DNA from: CAVXUB01 sp963764805
GTDB taxonomy: Bacteria; Actinomycetota; Acidimicrobiia; Acidimicrobiales; Bog-793
DNA length: 64,000 nt
Assembly (NCBI GenBank): GCA_963764805.1
Contig: CAVXUB010000006.1
Span: 186,001 to 250,000, forward strand
Direction: 5' to 3'
The notes beneath the pieces were generated by a model that was given only the letters and a program-made list of their open reading frames with translations, searched no databases and was not told where the DNA came from. The position numbers and the translations under genes are program-made. Below are positions 25,861-34,819 of this stretch, piece by piece. How positions within the stretch are numbered: position 1 is the stretch's first letter; every line of letters starts with the position of its first letter.

Positions 25861-27245
25861 GCGACGACGACGGTGACCACGGCCGTCGATCCGCAGACGA
25901 GGAGCATCGAGGAGCTGCTCGCCGAGCGAGACGGACGAGGGCCGCCAGCTGATGCGGTCGCGCCAGGACACGGCCGCCGCCAGATCGCGATCGAGCCGGA
26001 GTCGCGTGCTCCGCCTGCCCGAGGGCGTGGCGGTCGACCCGGGCGACATCGAACATCGAGGTCGTCGACGGACGAGACGATGATCATCAACATGGGTCCG
26101 CAGCACCCCTCCACCCACGGAGTGCTGCGGATCATGATCGAGCTCGAGGGCGAGACCGTGCTCCGCTCCAAGCCGATCATCGGCTACCTCCACACCGGGA
26201 TGGAGAAGACCGGCGAGGAGCTGATGCTACGTCAAGGGCTCGACGAACGTCACCCGCATGGACTACCTCTCTCCGCTGCACAACGAGCTCGTCTGCGTCG
26301 CTGGCGGTGGAGAAGCTCCTCGGCATCGAGATCCCGCCGCGGGCCACCTGGATCCGGATGCTGCATGTGCGAGCTCAACCGGCTCTCCTCGCACCTGATG
26401 TGGACGGCGACGAACGGGATGGACCTCGGCGTCCACTTCGATGATGATCTTCGGCTTCCGGGAGCGCGAGATGATCCTCTCGTTCTTCGAGAAGACGACC
26501 GGGCTGCGGATGAACCACAACTACATCCGCCCGGGCGGCGTCGCCGCCGATCTGCCCGACGGGTGGGAGGACGACGTCCAGGCGATCGTCGAGACGATCC
26601 CGCGCCGCGTCGACGAGTACGACGAGCTGCTGACCGGCCAGCCGATCTTCCGCGAGCGGACGGAGGGAGTGGGGGTCATCTCGCCCGAGCAGGCGGTCGC
26701 CATGTCGGCGACGGGACCCATCCTGCGGGCGGCGGGCGTGCCCTTCGACCTCCGCCGGGCGATGCCCTACCTCGTTCTACGACCAGGTCGACTTCGACGT
26801 GATCGTCGGCACGGTCGGCGACTGCTTCGACCGCTACGCGGTGCGGCTGAACGAGATCCGTGAGTCGGTGAAGATCGTCCGCCAGATAGCCGAGCGGATG
26901 CCCCCGCGGTGACTACCGCACCCAGGACAAGAAGGTGACTCCACCGCCCCGAGCGCGCATCGACGAGTCGATGGAGGCGCTCATCCACCACTTCAAGATC
27001 TTCACCGAAGGCTTCCGAGTCGCCGGAGGGCGAGGTCTACGTGGCCGTCGAATCGCCGCGCGGGCGAGCTCGGTTGCTACCTCGTCTCCGACGGGTCCAC
27101 CAAGCCGTACCGGATGCACATCCGCGGGCCGAGTTTCGTCAATCTGCAGAGCCTGTCCCGGCACCTCTTGCACGGCGGCCTGATCGCCGACGGCATAGCC
27201 ATCATCTCCTCGGTCGACCCGGTGATGGGGGAGGTCGACCGCTGA
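25857..27245 (+). CDS. nuoD: NADH-quinone oxidoreductase subunit D (frameshifts)
   Basis: NuoD forms the quinone-reduction site with NuoB. The conserved G-P-Q-H-P-S-T-H-G-V-L-R-I and G-Y-L-H-T-G-M-E-K blocks are clear, followed by R-M-D-Y-L-S-P-L-H-N, M-N-H-N-Y-I-R-P-G-G-V and the C-terminal S-V-D-P-V-M-G-E-V-D-R. Indels interrupt the frame at several points (about 25.87-26.45, 26.78, 26.91, 27.02-27.08 kb), but order and spacing are right for about 460 residues. The stop and the nuoE start share TGATG. Confidence 0.9.
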
Positions 27246-27811
27246 TGGGCCACCTCTCTCCGGAGACGCTGGCGCGGGCCGAGAAGATCATCGGGCTCTA
27301 CCCGAGGAAGCGCTCGGCATTCATCCCTCTCTGCCATCTCGCCCAGGAGCGAGCACGGCTACCTCACGCGCTGAAGCGATGGAGGACATCGCGGCGCTGC
27401 TCGACCTCACGCCGGCCGAGGTGATCGGTACGGCGACCTTCTACGACATGCTGCACATCGAGCCGGTCGGCAAGTACGTCGTCGCGGATCTGCACGAACA
27501 TCGCCTGCATGCTCGACGGCGCCTACGAGCTGTTCGAGCACGCGGAGGACAGCCTCGGCGTGAAGCCGGGCGGCACGACGAGAGACGGCCTGATCACCCT
27601 CGAGGAGGCCGAGTGCCTGGGCGGCTGCGACATGGCCCCCTGCGTGCAGGTCAACTACCGCTTCGTCGGCAAGCTCGACGCGGCCGGGTTCGACTCGTTG
27701 GTCGAGGATCTCCGCGACGGCGCCCGCGACGCCGAGATCGCCCCGCCACGGCGTGCTCTCGCGCGTGGACGAGCGCAACGAGGGGCCTCGAGAAGGGCGG
27801 CGCGGGCGTGA
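27245..27811 (+). CDS. nuoE: NADH-quinone oxidoreductase subunit E (frameshifts)
   Basis: NuoE is a thioredoxin-fold subunit with the [2Fe-2S] cluster N1a next to NuoF. Visible ligands are the cysteines of I-C-T-N-I-A-C-M (with one extra G before them) and of E-C-L-G-G-C-D-M-A-P-C. Its N-terminus reads L-A-R-A-E-K-I-I-G-L-Y-P, with A-T-F-Y-D-M-L-H in the middle. The C-terminal 25 residues are Arg/Ala-rich and may be misframed. The stop overlaps the nuoF GTG (GTGA). Confidence 0.85.
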
Positions 27812-29123
27812 TCACCGAAGTCGAGCCCATCGTCACGCGGCGCGTCCACCTCCAGGACTCCCACACGCTCGCCACCTACCTCGCCAACGGCGGGTACCAA
27901 GGCCTGCGCAAGGCGCTGCAGATCGGCTCGGAGGCGGTGCAGGCGGAGGTCAACACCGCCAACCTGCTCGGCCGCGGGGGCGCCGGTTTCCCCGCTGGCC
28001 GCAAGTGGTCGATGCTGCGCAAGGCGCCGACGACCTACCTGGTGGTGAACGGGGACGAGTCGGAGCCCGCCACCTTCAAGGACCATCTGCTGATCGAGCA
28101 GGACCCGCACCAGATCGTCGAGGGGACGATCATCTGCGCCTTCGCCATCGGGGCGGCGCAGGCGTTCATCTTCTGCCGGGGCGAGTTCGCGCTCGGATAC
28201 GAGCGGCTGCAGGCGGCGGTCGACGAGGCCTACGAGCTACGGGGCGCTCGGGCACGGGATCTTCGACAGCGGCTTCTCCCTCGACATCGTCGTGCACCCG
28301 GGAGCAGGCGCCTACATCTGCGGCGACGAGACGGCGCTGCTCGAGAGTCTCGAGGGCAAGCGCGGCTTCCCGCGGATCAAGCCGCCGTACTTCCCGGCCG
28401 TGATGGGTCTCTACGGCGAGCCGACCGTCGTGAACAACGTCGAGACGATGTCGAACCTCCCCTGGATCGTGATCAACGGCGGCGCAGCCTTTGCCGCTCT
28501 CGGGCAGGGAACCTCGACCGGCACCAGGCTCTTCGCCCTCTCCGGTCACGTCAACAAGCCGGGCTGGTACGAGCTCGAGATGTCCAAGACCACGTTTCGC
28601 GACCTCATCTACGACGCCGGTGCTCGGCGGCGGCATCCGGCACGGCCGGGAGCTGAAGGCTTTCATCCCGGGCGGCGTGTCAGCGCCCTGGTTCGGCCCC
28701 GAGCATCTCGACATGGGGCTCGACCAGGATGCGGTCGGCAAGGCGGGCTCGATGCTCGGCTCCGGCTCGATCGTCGCCATGGACGAGACGACTTGCGTGG
28801 TGCGTGCTGCGTGGCGGATCACGCGGTTCTTCCACCGCGAGTCGTGCGGGCAGTGCACGCCCTGCCGGGAGGGCTCCGGCTGGCTCGAGAGCATCCTCCG
28901 GCGCATCGAGGCGGGGGGCGGTCGCATGGCGGACATGGACCTGTTGCTCGACGCCTGCGACAACATCGCTCCCGGCCTCGGGTGGCCGCCGCAGCAGACG
29001 ACGATCTGCCCGCTCGGCCCGTCCATCCCCTCCTCGATCAACTCGGCGATCAAGATGTTCCGCGACGAGTTCCTGGTGCACGTCAAGGACGGGCGGTGCC
29101 CGTTCGGCGAGGACCACCGGTGA
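27808..29123 (+). CDS. nuoF: NADH-quinone oxidoreductase subunit F (two frameshifts)
   Basis: NuoF binds NADH and FMN and carries cluster N3. Visible are the NADH/FMN loop G-R-G-G-A-G-F-P-A-G-R-K-W, N-G-D-E-S-E-P-A-T-F-K-D, G-A-G-A-Y-I-C-G-D-E-T-A-L-L, and the cluster site S-C-G-Q-C-T-P-C-R-E-G with the fourth Cys in T-I-C-P-L-G. The frame shifts near 28243 and near 28622. GTG 27808 starts it, overlapping nuoE, and the stop overlaps the nuoG GTG. Confidence 0.9.
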
Positions 29124-31917
29124 CGGACGTCCCCACCAAGCCTGCCACCGAGGTCGCCTCCCAGCCCGGGCCGGCGGAGACCCCTCCGCTCACCATCACG
29201 CTCGACGGCCGCCCGGTCACCGCAGAAAAGGGCGAGCTGATCATCGCCGTCGCCGAGCGCGAGGGGATCTTCATCCCGCGCTTCTGCTACCACCCGCGCA
29301 TGAAGCCGGTCGGGATGTGCCGGATGTGCCTCGTGGAAGTGGTCGGACCTCGCGGCGCCACGCTGCAGCCGGCCTGCTACGTGTCGGTGGCCGACGGGCA
29401 GGAGGTGATCACGGACTCGCCCAAGGTGCGCAAGGCACAAGAGGGCGTGCTCGAGTTCCTGCTCGTGAACCACCCGCTCGACTGCCCCGTGTGCGACAAG
29501 GGCGGCGAGTGCCCGCTGCAGGACCAGACCCTCTCCTACGGCCCCGGGGAGACCCGCTTCATCGAGGAGAAGCGCCACTTCGAGAAGCCGATCCCGATCA
29601 GTCACCTGGTAGCGCTCGACCGGGAGCGCTGCATCCAGTGCGCGAGGTGCACGCGTTTCGCGGAGGAGGTGGCGGGGGAGCCGCTGATCGACTTCTACGG
29701 GCGAGGTGACCGGGTGGAGGTGAGCATCTTCCCCGGCCAGCCGTTCGCCTCCTACTTCAGCGGCAACACCGTGCAGATCTGCCCGGTCGGTGCGCTCACA
29801 GCGACCCCGTACAGGTTCAAGTCGCGGCCCTGGGACCTCGAGCAGGCCGAGACCACATGTACCACCTGCTCGGTCGGGTGCCGCGTGGTGGTGCAGTCCT
29901 CCGCCGGGCGGATGGTGCGCTACCTCGGGATCGACAGCGACCCGGTCAACCAGGGGTGGTTGTGCGACAAGGGGCGTTTCGGCTTTGCCGCCGGCGACGC
30001 CGAAGACCGCCTGCTGGCGCCGATGGTGCGGGGGGAGGGCTCGCTCGCCGACGCCCACTGGAACACTGCTCTGCGGCGAGCCGCCTCGCTGATCGAGTCC
30101 GCCCTCTCGTCCAGGGGACCCGGGTCGGTGGCGGTGATAGGCGGCGCCAGGCTCACCAACGAGGGCGCCTACGCCTGGGCCAAGCTCGCCAAGTCGGTGA
30201 TCGGCACCGACTGGGTCGACGCGCAGCTGGGAGACGGGCTGCCCGCCGAGATGGTGCTCGGTCTGCCGGGCGCCAGCATCGACGACGCCTGCAACGCCAG
30301 GGCCGTGCTCCTCCTCAGTCCGGACCTGCGCGAGGAGCTGCCGGTGCTCTTCCTCCGCCTGCGCCATGCCGCGCTGGAGAAGGGACTGCCGATCGTCGAG
30401 CTCTCCTCGTCGCCGACCTCGCTCACGCGCTACTCGAAGGCGGCCCTGGCCTACCGGCCGGGCGAAGCGGCGGTTGCGGTGCGAGGTCTGCTGGGGGCTG
30501 TCTCCGGCAAGGTGGGCGCCTCGGGCGGCAGTGGAACCGCCGGGATCGCAGCCGGCGAGCTGGCGGCCGCCGCCGACCTGCTCCGAGCGGCGTTGGGTGG
30601 CGACGCCGACGGCCCTGGCGACGGCGGCGACGGCAGCGGGCTCGTCGTGGTGATCGGCCGCCCGTCACTGGCCGAGGCCGAGGGCGGGATCGTGGACGCC
30701 GCCAGCGCACTCGTGGAGCGGTTCCCGGCGGCGAGGTTCCTGCCGGTGCTCCGGCGGGCGAACGTGCGCGGCGCCCTCGAGATGGGGCTGGCCCCCGGGA
30801 TGCTCCCCGGACGTGTCTCGCTGGCGGACGGCGGGGACTGGTTCGCCGCGCCGACGGCGTGGGGGAAGGTGCCGGCGGAGCGCGGCGGCGGCTGCGGGGA
30901 GATCCTGCAGGCGGCGGCGGCCGGCGAGATCGAGTCGCTGATCCTGCTCGGTGCCGATCCCGTCGCAGACTTCCCGGACAGGGAACTGGCCACGGCGCGC
31001 CCTCGAAACGGCGAGGTCGGTCGTCGCCGTCGACGCCTTCCTCACCGAGTCCTCCTCGCTCGCCGACGTCGTCCTGCCCGCTGCCGTGCACGGCGAGAGG
31101 AGCGGCACCACGACAAACTGCGAGGGCCGCGTCAGCCGTGTCGCCCAGAAGGTGGTGGCTCCCGGTGTCGCCTGGGACGACTGGATGATCGCGGCGGAGC
31201 TGGCGGCCGCCCTGGGCGGCGACCTCGGCCTGTCGAGCGACCCCCAGATCACCGACGAGATCGAGCGGCTCGCCACGTCGCACCGTGGCCTGACGTTCGA
31301 GGCGTCGGCCGCTCCGACGGCCCGCGACGGCGTGCTGCTGCCGATTCCGCTTGGCAGGGTCGGTTCGGGGACCATCGGCGTCCGCCGCGCCGGCGACAGT
31401 GGCCCGATCGACCCGATCGCGATACCCGGTATCCGTGCGGCCGAGCTGCAGGGGTCGCCGATGCGAGCCGGCGCGGCGATCCCCGAAGGAGGGGACACCG
31501 ATTTCGACGCGGCACCGAGCCGCCACCACCGGGCGGCCCCCGTCGATCAGCTTCCGGCCCGGCGACGCCAGGTCTCCGGTCCCCGCACCCGACAGCTACT
31601 CTCTCCGTCTCGTGTCGCGCCGCCGCCTTTACGATGCGGGAACCCTCGTCTCGCACACCGAGGTCCTCTCGGAGCTGGCCGATGCGGCGCGCCTCGCCGC
31701 CCACCCGGCAGAGCTCGACCGCCTCGGGGTCCGCACCGGCGACAAGGTGCGGGTGCGCTCGCCTCGGGGCGAGGCGCAAATCGAGGTGGAAGGTGACGCA
31801 ACGCTCGCAAGGGGAGTCGCGTCTCTGACCTTCAACATCCCGTTCGGCGACCGACGAGCGGGCGACCTGATCGACGCCTCCGAACCGGTCGTCGACCTGA
31901 GGCTGGAGACGCTCTGA
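29120..31917 (+). CDS. nuoG: NADH-quinone oxidoreductase subunit G (two frameshifts)
   Basis: NuoG is the large iron-sulfur subunit of the peripheral arm. It has the [2Fe-2S] ligands C-Y-H-P-R-M-K-P-V-G-M-C-R-M-C, the P-V-C-D-K-G-G-E-C-P and C-I-Q-C-A-R-C-T clusters, and a molybdopterin-oxidoreductase-like cluster C-T-T-C-S-V-G-C with its fourth Cys in W-L-C-D-K-G. This extra cluster resembles N7. The large C-terminal domain is Ala/Gly-rich and less conserved. Frames change near 31010 and near 31545; joined length is about 930 residues. The stop and the nuoH start share TGATG. Confidence 0.9.
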
Positions 31918-33146
31918 TGCCGAGCGATCCGCTCTTCCTGCACGGGGTCGGGCTGGCCATCTACATCATCGTCGTGATCAAGGTGTTCGTCACCTTCGCC
32001 GTGCTGATGGTCGCCGTGATGCTGATGATCTGGTTCGAGCGCAAGATCATCTCCGACATGCAGAACCGGATCGGGCCCAACCGGGCCGGCCCGTTCGGGA
32101 TCCTGCAGACCCTCGCCGACGGGATCAAGCTGTTCTTCAAGGAGGACCTGATTCCCGAGCGGGCGGATCGCTGGGTCTTCAAGCTGGCTCCCTACCTGGC
32201 GCTCCTGCCGGCTCTGCTGATCTTCACGATCATCCCCGTCGGCGGTGTCGTCACGATCGCCGGCCACACCGTCGAGCTGCAGGTGGCCGATCCCCCGATG
32301 GGGATCCTCTTCCTGCTGGCGATGTCGTCCATCGCCGTCTACGGGACGATGCTCGCCGGCTGGTCGTCAGGCTCCAAGTACCCCTTGCTCGGGTCCGTGC
32401 GGGCGTCTGCGCAGATGGTCTCCTACGAGGCGGCGATGGGGCTGTCGATCGCGGCGGTCGTCCTGCAGTCGCACACGCTCTCGACCCGCGGGATCGTCGC
32501 CCAGCAGGCCCAGCACTTCTGGGACTGGAACTTCATCCACACCGGCTTCATCCCCTTCGTGGTCTTCGCCATCGCGGTCACCGCCGAGCTCAACCGGCCG
32601 CCGTTCGACCTGACCGAGGGGGAGCAGGAGCTGGTGGGTGGGTTCCACACCGAGTACTCGTCGCTTCGTTTCGCCCTGTTCTTCCTGGCGGAGTTCATGA
32701 ACACGATCACCATGTCGGCGGTGATGGTGACCCTCTTCTTCGGCGGCCCCGACGGCCCCGGCTTCCACTTCGCCCGCTGGCTCTGGCCGATCCTCTGGTT
32801 CGCAGGCAAGACGGCCGTGTTCTGCTTCGTGTACGTGTGGATCCGAGCCGCCCTGCCGCGGCTGCGCTACGACCAGCTGATGGACCTCGGCTGGAAAGCC
32901 CTCATCCCGACCGCCCTCGCCTGGCTGCTTGTGCTGGCGGCGCGCCTGGTCAGCGTGCAATGGGGTCTGTACGTGCTGGCCGCTTGTTTCGTACTCGTCT
33001 TCGGAGGCCTGACGCAGGCGATCCGCGTCAGCGCCGCCCGCCGCGAGGCGATGACGGACTCGGGCCATCTCGGGATAGCTGGTGAGGCCTCCGAGCGCGC
33101 CCGCCGCGCCGCGGCCATGCGGAGCATCCGGGGACAGGAGAGCTGA
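31917..33146 (+). CDS. nuoH: NADH-quinone oxidoreductase subunit H
   Basis: The 409-residue protein is intact, with about eight membrane helices. NuoH joins the membrane arm to the quinone chamber. Conserved pieces are the R-I-G-P-N-R-A-G-P loop, L-A-D-G-I-K-L-F-F-K-E-D and the invariant A-E-L-N-R-P-P-F-D-L-T-E-G-E-Q-E-L-V. The C-terminus extends about 40 charged residues into the cytoplasm after the last helix. The nuoI start follows after three bases. Confidence 0.95.
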   Translation: MPSDPLFLHGVGLAIYIIVVIKVFVTFAVLMVAVMLMIWFERKIISDMQNRIGPNRAGPFGILQTLADGIKLFFKEDLIPERADRWVFKLAPYLALLPALLIFTIIPVGGVVTIAGHTVELQVADPPMGILFLLAMSSIAVYGTMLAGWSSGSKYPLLGSVRASAQMVSYEAAMGLSIAAVVLQSHTLSTRGIVAQQAQHFWDWNFIHTGFIPFVVFAIAVTAELNRPPFDLTEGEQELVGGFHTEYSSLRFALFFLAEFMNTITMSAVMVTLFFGGPDGPGFHFARWLWPILWFAGKTAVFCFVYVWIRAALPRLRYDQLMDLGWKALIPTALAWLLVLAARLVSVQWGLYVLAACFVLVFGGLTQAIRVSAARREAMTDSGHLGIAGEASERARRAAAMRSIRGQES

Positions 33147-33149
33147 CGG

Positions 33150-33848
33150 ATGGGCTTCTTCGATTTCTTCGGCGGCTTCGCCGTGACGCTGCGGCAGATG
33201 GCAGAGCCCCGCGTCACCCACAAGTATCCCGACGAGAAGGCGCCCAAGCCGCCGCGTCTGCACGGCCGCCACGTCCTCAACCGCTACGAGGACGGCATGG
33301 AGAAGTGCATCGGCTGCGAGCTGTGTGCAGGTGTCTGCCCGGCCGACTGCATCTACGTGCGCGGTGCCGACAACCCGCCGGACGACCCTGTCTCGCCCGG
33401 GGAGCGCTACGGCTTCGTCTACGAGATCAACTACCTGCGCTGCATCCACTGCGACATGTGCGTGGAAGCTTGCCCGACAGAGGCGATCACCGAATCGAAA
33501 CTCTTCGAGTTCTCATTCACCAACCGTGCCGACGCCATCTACACCAAGAAGGAGCTGGTGGTCGACGACGACGGCTACCCGCAACAGCTGCCGTGGGAGG
33601 ACTGGCGCGCCGGGGACGACGCGCACACCTCGGGCTGGATGCGGGCCACCTCGCCCTCGGGTGCCGCCGGCTACGAAGGCCGCGTGCAGTGGTCGGCCGA
33701 GCTCGGTTATGGAGTGCGCCCCCCGGAGTCCGGCCAGAGCCCCCGGCCGCCCGACGAGGCGACAGAGGCCTTTTCCATCCGCCGTATCAACCGGGCGAAG
33801 ATCGCCAAGAGTGACGGCGGGGACGTCCGTTGGGCGAAGAAGCGCTGA
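33150..33848 (+). CDS. nuoI: NADH-quinone oxidoreductase subunit I
   Basis: NuoI carries clusters N6a and N6b, which pass electrons toward NuoB. Both [4Fe-4S] sites are intact: K-C-I-G-C-E-L-C-A-G-V-C-P-A and R-C-I-H-C-D-M-C-V-E-A-C-P-T. The protein is 232 residues; the last 70 form a Pro/Gly/Ser-rich tail, longer than in E. coli, as often seen in Actinobacteria. The stop shares TGATG with the nuoJ start. Confidence 0.95.
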   Translation: MGFFDFFGGFAVTLRQMAEPRVTHKYPDEKAPKPPRLHGRHVLNRYEDGMEKCIGCELCAGVCPADCIYVRGADNPPDDPVSPGERYGFVYEINYLRCIHCDMCVEACPTEAITESKLFEFSFTNRADAIYTKKELVVDDDGYPQQLPWEDWRAGDDAHTSGWMRATSPSGAAGYEGRVQWSAELGYGVRPPESGQSPRPPDEATEAFSIRRINRAKIAKSDGGDVRWAKKR

Positions 33849-34513
33849 TGGGTCTCGACCACGCGGCCCTGCTCGCCGCCACGGTGCCGGACGCCATCAC
33901 GTTCATGCTCGCCGCCCTGATCTGCGTCGTCGGCGCAGGGGGCGTCGTGCTGCTGCGCAATCCCGTGCATGCCGCCCTCTCGCTCGTCGCCACCCTGTTC
34001 GGGATCGCCGTGCTCTTCGTGGAGGAGGACGCGCAGTTCCTGGCGGCGGTGCAGGTGATCGTCTATGCCGGGGCGATCGTCGTGCTCTTCCTGTTCGTGA
34101 TCATGCTGCTCGGTGTCGACCGCCGTGAGTCGGTGTTCGCCGATCAGCTGAAGGGCCAGCGGGTGATCGGCATCGGGCTCGGCGTGCTGGTGCTCGTCGA
34201 GGTCCTGCTGTTCGGACGCACTCGTTGGTCGACCGGCGCCCATTCGGTGTCGGGCAAGCTGGCCGGCGGCTCTGGCAACGTCGCCGCCCTCGGGCAGTCC
34301 GTGTTCACCACCTACCTGCTGGCGTTCGAGATCACCTCGGCCCTGCTCGTGATCGCCATCGTCGGCGCGGTCGTGCTCTCTCGCCGCCCGACGCGCGAGC
34401 AGCCGCAAGATCTCGACCATCCAGAGACAACGCCGGTTCTCCCGGCCGCGCCCGAGAGGGGCGAAGGGCCCATCGACGAGCCGGCGGATGCGCCTGTCAG
34501 AGGCAACGCATGA
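33848..34513 (+). CDS. nuoJ: NADH-quinone oxidoreductase subunit J
   Basis: A membrane subunit of about 221 residues with five predicted helices. The NuoJ pattern R-N-P-V-H-A-A-L-S-L-V and the Y-A-G-A-I-V-V-L-F-L-F-V-I-M-L helix, with its pi-bulge region, are present. ATG 33848 overlaps the nuoI stop; TTG 33830 is a less likely alternative. The C-terminal 45 residues are Pro/Glu-rich and soluble. Confidence 0.9.
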   Translation: MGLDHAALLAATVPDAITFMLAALICVVGAGGVVLLRNPVHAALSLVATLFGIAVLFVEEDAQFLAAVQVIVYAGAIVVLFLFVIMLLGVDRRESVFADQLKGQRVIGIGLGVLVLVEVLLFGRTRWSTGAHSVSGKLAGGSGNVAALGQSVFTTYLLAFEITSALLVIAIVGAVVLSRRPTREQPQDLDHPETTPVLPAAPERGEGPIDEPADAPVRGNA

Positions 34514-34815
34514 GCATCGACGCCAACTGGTACCTGACGCTCGCCGCCGTCCTGTTCACCATCGGGGCCGTCGGGCTGCTCGTCCGCCGCAATGTCCTCG
34601 TGATGTTCATGTGCGTCGAGCTGATGCTGAACGCCGCCAATCTCACCTTCGTCACGTTCGCCCGCCAGTTGAACGACGTCGGCGGCCAGTCCGCCGTCTT
34701 CTTCGTGCTGGTGGTGGCCGCAGCAGAGGTGGTCGTCGGCCTCGGGATCATCGTCTCGATCTTCCGCAGGCGGGCAGGCGCCACCGCCGACGACATCAAC
34801 TCGATGAAGGGCTGA
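34510..34815 (+). CDS. nuoK: NADH-quinone oxidoreductase subunit K
   Basis: A 101-residue, three-helix membrane subunit. The buried glutamates that carry protons in NuoK are present, in F-M-C-V-E-L-M-L-N-A-A-N-L and in A-A-A-E-V-V-V-G-L-G-I-I-V. ATG 34510 overlaps the nuoJ stop by four bases, and nuoL starts four bases after its stop. Confidence 0.95.
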   Translation: MSIDANWYLTLAAVLFTIGAVGLLVRRNVLVMFMCVELMLNAANLTFVTFARQLNDVGGQSAVFFVLVVAAAEVVVGLGIIVSIFRRRAGATADDINSMKG

Positions 34816-34819
34816 TCAG

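Noticed and set aside
24254..28656. Programmed ribosomal frameshifting in the nuo genes
   Set aside because: The shifts are numerous, of both signs, not at slippery heptamers, and also hit unrelated genes. Sequence error explains them more simply.
28166..30367. A 733-residue minus-strand open frame opposite nuoF and nuoG
   Set aside because: It lies wholly under conserved complex I genes and shows typical antisense composition.
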